Assembly: GCF_028680575.1 (NCBI RefSeq)
Contig: NZ_JAPCKI010000002.1
Span: 186,001 to 250,000 of the forward strand
Reading direction: 5' to 3'
DNA: 64,000 nt
DNA from: Acidovorax benzenivorans
GTDB lineage: Bacteria > Pseudomonadota > Gammaproteobacteria > Burkholderiales > Burkholderiaceae_C
Shown here in pieces: positions 63,304 through 64,000 of the stretch (its first letter is position 1; each line of letters begins with the position of its first letter). Position numbers and translations under genes: made by a program. A model generated the notes under the pieces. The model ran no database searches. It was not told where the DNA came from and saw nothing but the letters and a program-made list of their open reading frames with translations.

Positions 63304-64000
63304 GGGTTCTCCTCCCGCAGTGCTACCAACTCCGCATGTGTTTTGCGGATGGGGATGTAGTGCGGCGCATCCAACTTGTCGCGCAGTTCGCGCAGTTGTT
63401 GCTTGAAGCCATCTTCATCGGTCAGCAGCACTTTCTTCCACTCGCGTGCTTCGGCATCACCCATCGGCAGCTTGCCGCGCAGTTGTGCGTTGAGCCAGTT
63501 GCCGAAGGCTTTGCCGATGGCTGCGGGCCAATCCATGTACAGCCAGTCATGTGCAAATTGGGCTTCTTCGGGTATCTCTGTGCGCAGAGGGTCAAGCCAA
63601 AGCGTCTCTTCGTAATCGAGCTTTTCAAAGCGCTCGTCATCCCGGCTCCAACCCGGGGGCAGGATTTGTTGCAATTCGGCGGCCAGCGAGACCAGCTCGT
63701 CTACCAGAGTGTCCAGCAGCTCTTCGCGCCGCTCACGGGTCGCCAGGTTGGCGTCGGGGGCGGACTCCAAAAACACCCGCAGCGCCCGCACGGCCCGGCG
63801 CGCTTCGGGGCGGGCGATGAACAGCCGGTCGAACACCGAAGCTGCATGCACCGGCAACCGCACCGCGCTGGCCTGCCACTGCGGCGGAAGCGACGACAAC
63901 AGGTAATTCATGCCCCGCCGCTCACTGTTGAGCTGGCTGATGTTCTGCGGTTTGGTGCCGCCCATGTTCTGTACGGCCAGGCCTGGGTAGTCGTGGAACA
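63300..64000 (-). CDS. csy1: Type I-F Cascade large subunit Csy1 (Cas8f), C-terminal part only
   Basis: About 232 C-terminal residues of a protein of about 430. The frame is open through the window end at 64000 (FHDYPGLAVQNMGGTKPQ), so the internal ATG at 63965 is not the start. GGTKPQNISQLNSERRG is a characteristic Csy1 segment. Csy1 contacts the PAM and the 5' end of the crRNA with Csy2. The stop overlaps csy2. Upstream, beyond the window, cas1 and the cas2-cas3 fusion are expected. Confidence 0.95.
   Translation of the reverse strand, partial: FHDYPGLAVQNMGGTKPQNISQLNSERRGMNYLLSSLPPQWQASAVRLPVHAASVFDRLFIARPEARRAVRALRVFLESAPDANLATRERREELLDTLVDELVSLAAELQQILPPGWSRDDERFEKLDYEETLWLDPLRTEIPEEAQFAHDWLYMDWPAAIGKAFGNWLNAQLRGKLPMGDAEAREWKKVLLTDEDGFKQQLRELRDKLDAPHYIPIRKTHAELVALREENP

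Noticed and set aside
1-64000. tRNA, rRNA, insertion sequence or prophage genes
   Set aside because: None was recognised on reading both strands; no transposase, integrase or clear tRNA cloverleaf was seen.

Overview
The window looks like a stretch of chromosome from a high-GC betaproteobacterium of the Comamonadaceae, close to Acidovorax. Three things point that way: the protein families (phoH/ybeY of the type starting [11 protein letters not shown], an NrtA-like cyanate transporter, DUF3455, DUF4010-MgtC), the uniformly high GC, and a dispersed palindromic repeat with the core GCGCT..TAGCTATCAAA that I associate with Comamonadaceae. That placement is an inference from gene content. I see no rRNA, tRNA, insertion sequence or prophage.

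Layout. 1-7.8 kb (minus strand): the 3'-truncated stress kinase srkA, a DUF2855 protein, a Ser/Thr kinase-universal stress protein fusion overlapping a metallophosphoesterase, DUF1304, the ohr/ohrR peroxide module, and two beta-oxidation-type enzymes. 8-13.4 kb: a GMC oxidoreductase, a hemerythrin protein, a 161-bp near-palindrome between convergent genes, and an overlapping trio of a GAF regulator, a flavin split-barrel protein and a NodJ-like permease. 13.5-19.2 kb (plus): a NarL-type two-component pair, then a cyanate ABC transporter and cyanase behind a predicted sigma-54 promoter. 19.4-26.2 kb (minus): a lipoprotein, then a rubredoxin-reductase fusion, acyl-CoA dehydrogenase-like protein, OsmC protein and rhodanese operon with a near-consensus sigma-54 promoter, preceded by a NifA-like activator. 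26.2-43.5 kb: housekeeping and signalling genes (purT, NodI-like ATPase, two c-di-GMP proteins, amn, mgtC-like, dbpA, ankyrin protein, an HbpS/GlcG protein next to its own two-component system, CDF efflux, dtd, MFS, TauE). 43.6-47.5 kb: two tandem seven-bladed FG-GAP lipoproteins. 47.8-54.8 kb: ybeY, phoH, ruvA, a secreted protease inserted before ruvB, and a fatty-acid-hydroxylase/YhhN fusion.

54.86-64.0 kb is a type I-F CRISPR-Cas locus. It has 93 repeats and 92 spacers, transcribed on the minus strand from a leader carrying two IHF-like sites. Upstream lie cas6f, csy3, csy2 and the 3' part of csy1, which runs off the window. cas1 and cas2-3 would be expected just beyond 64 kb.

The least ordinary items are: (i) the sigma-54-controlled rhodanese/OsmC/ACAD/rubredoxin operon; (ii) the fusion of two putative ether-lipid-cleaving modules; (iii) the HbpS-like protein with its two-component system and a candidate operator; (iv) cyanate uptake and degradation controlled by a NarL-type system; (v) the large I-F array with duplicated spacers; and (vi) the dispersed repeat family, including copies that appear to be translated in frame inside srkA, csy3 and the hydroxylase fusion.
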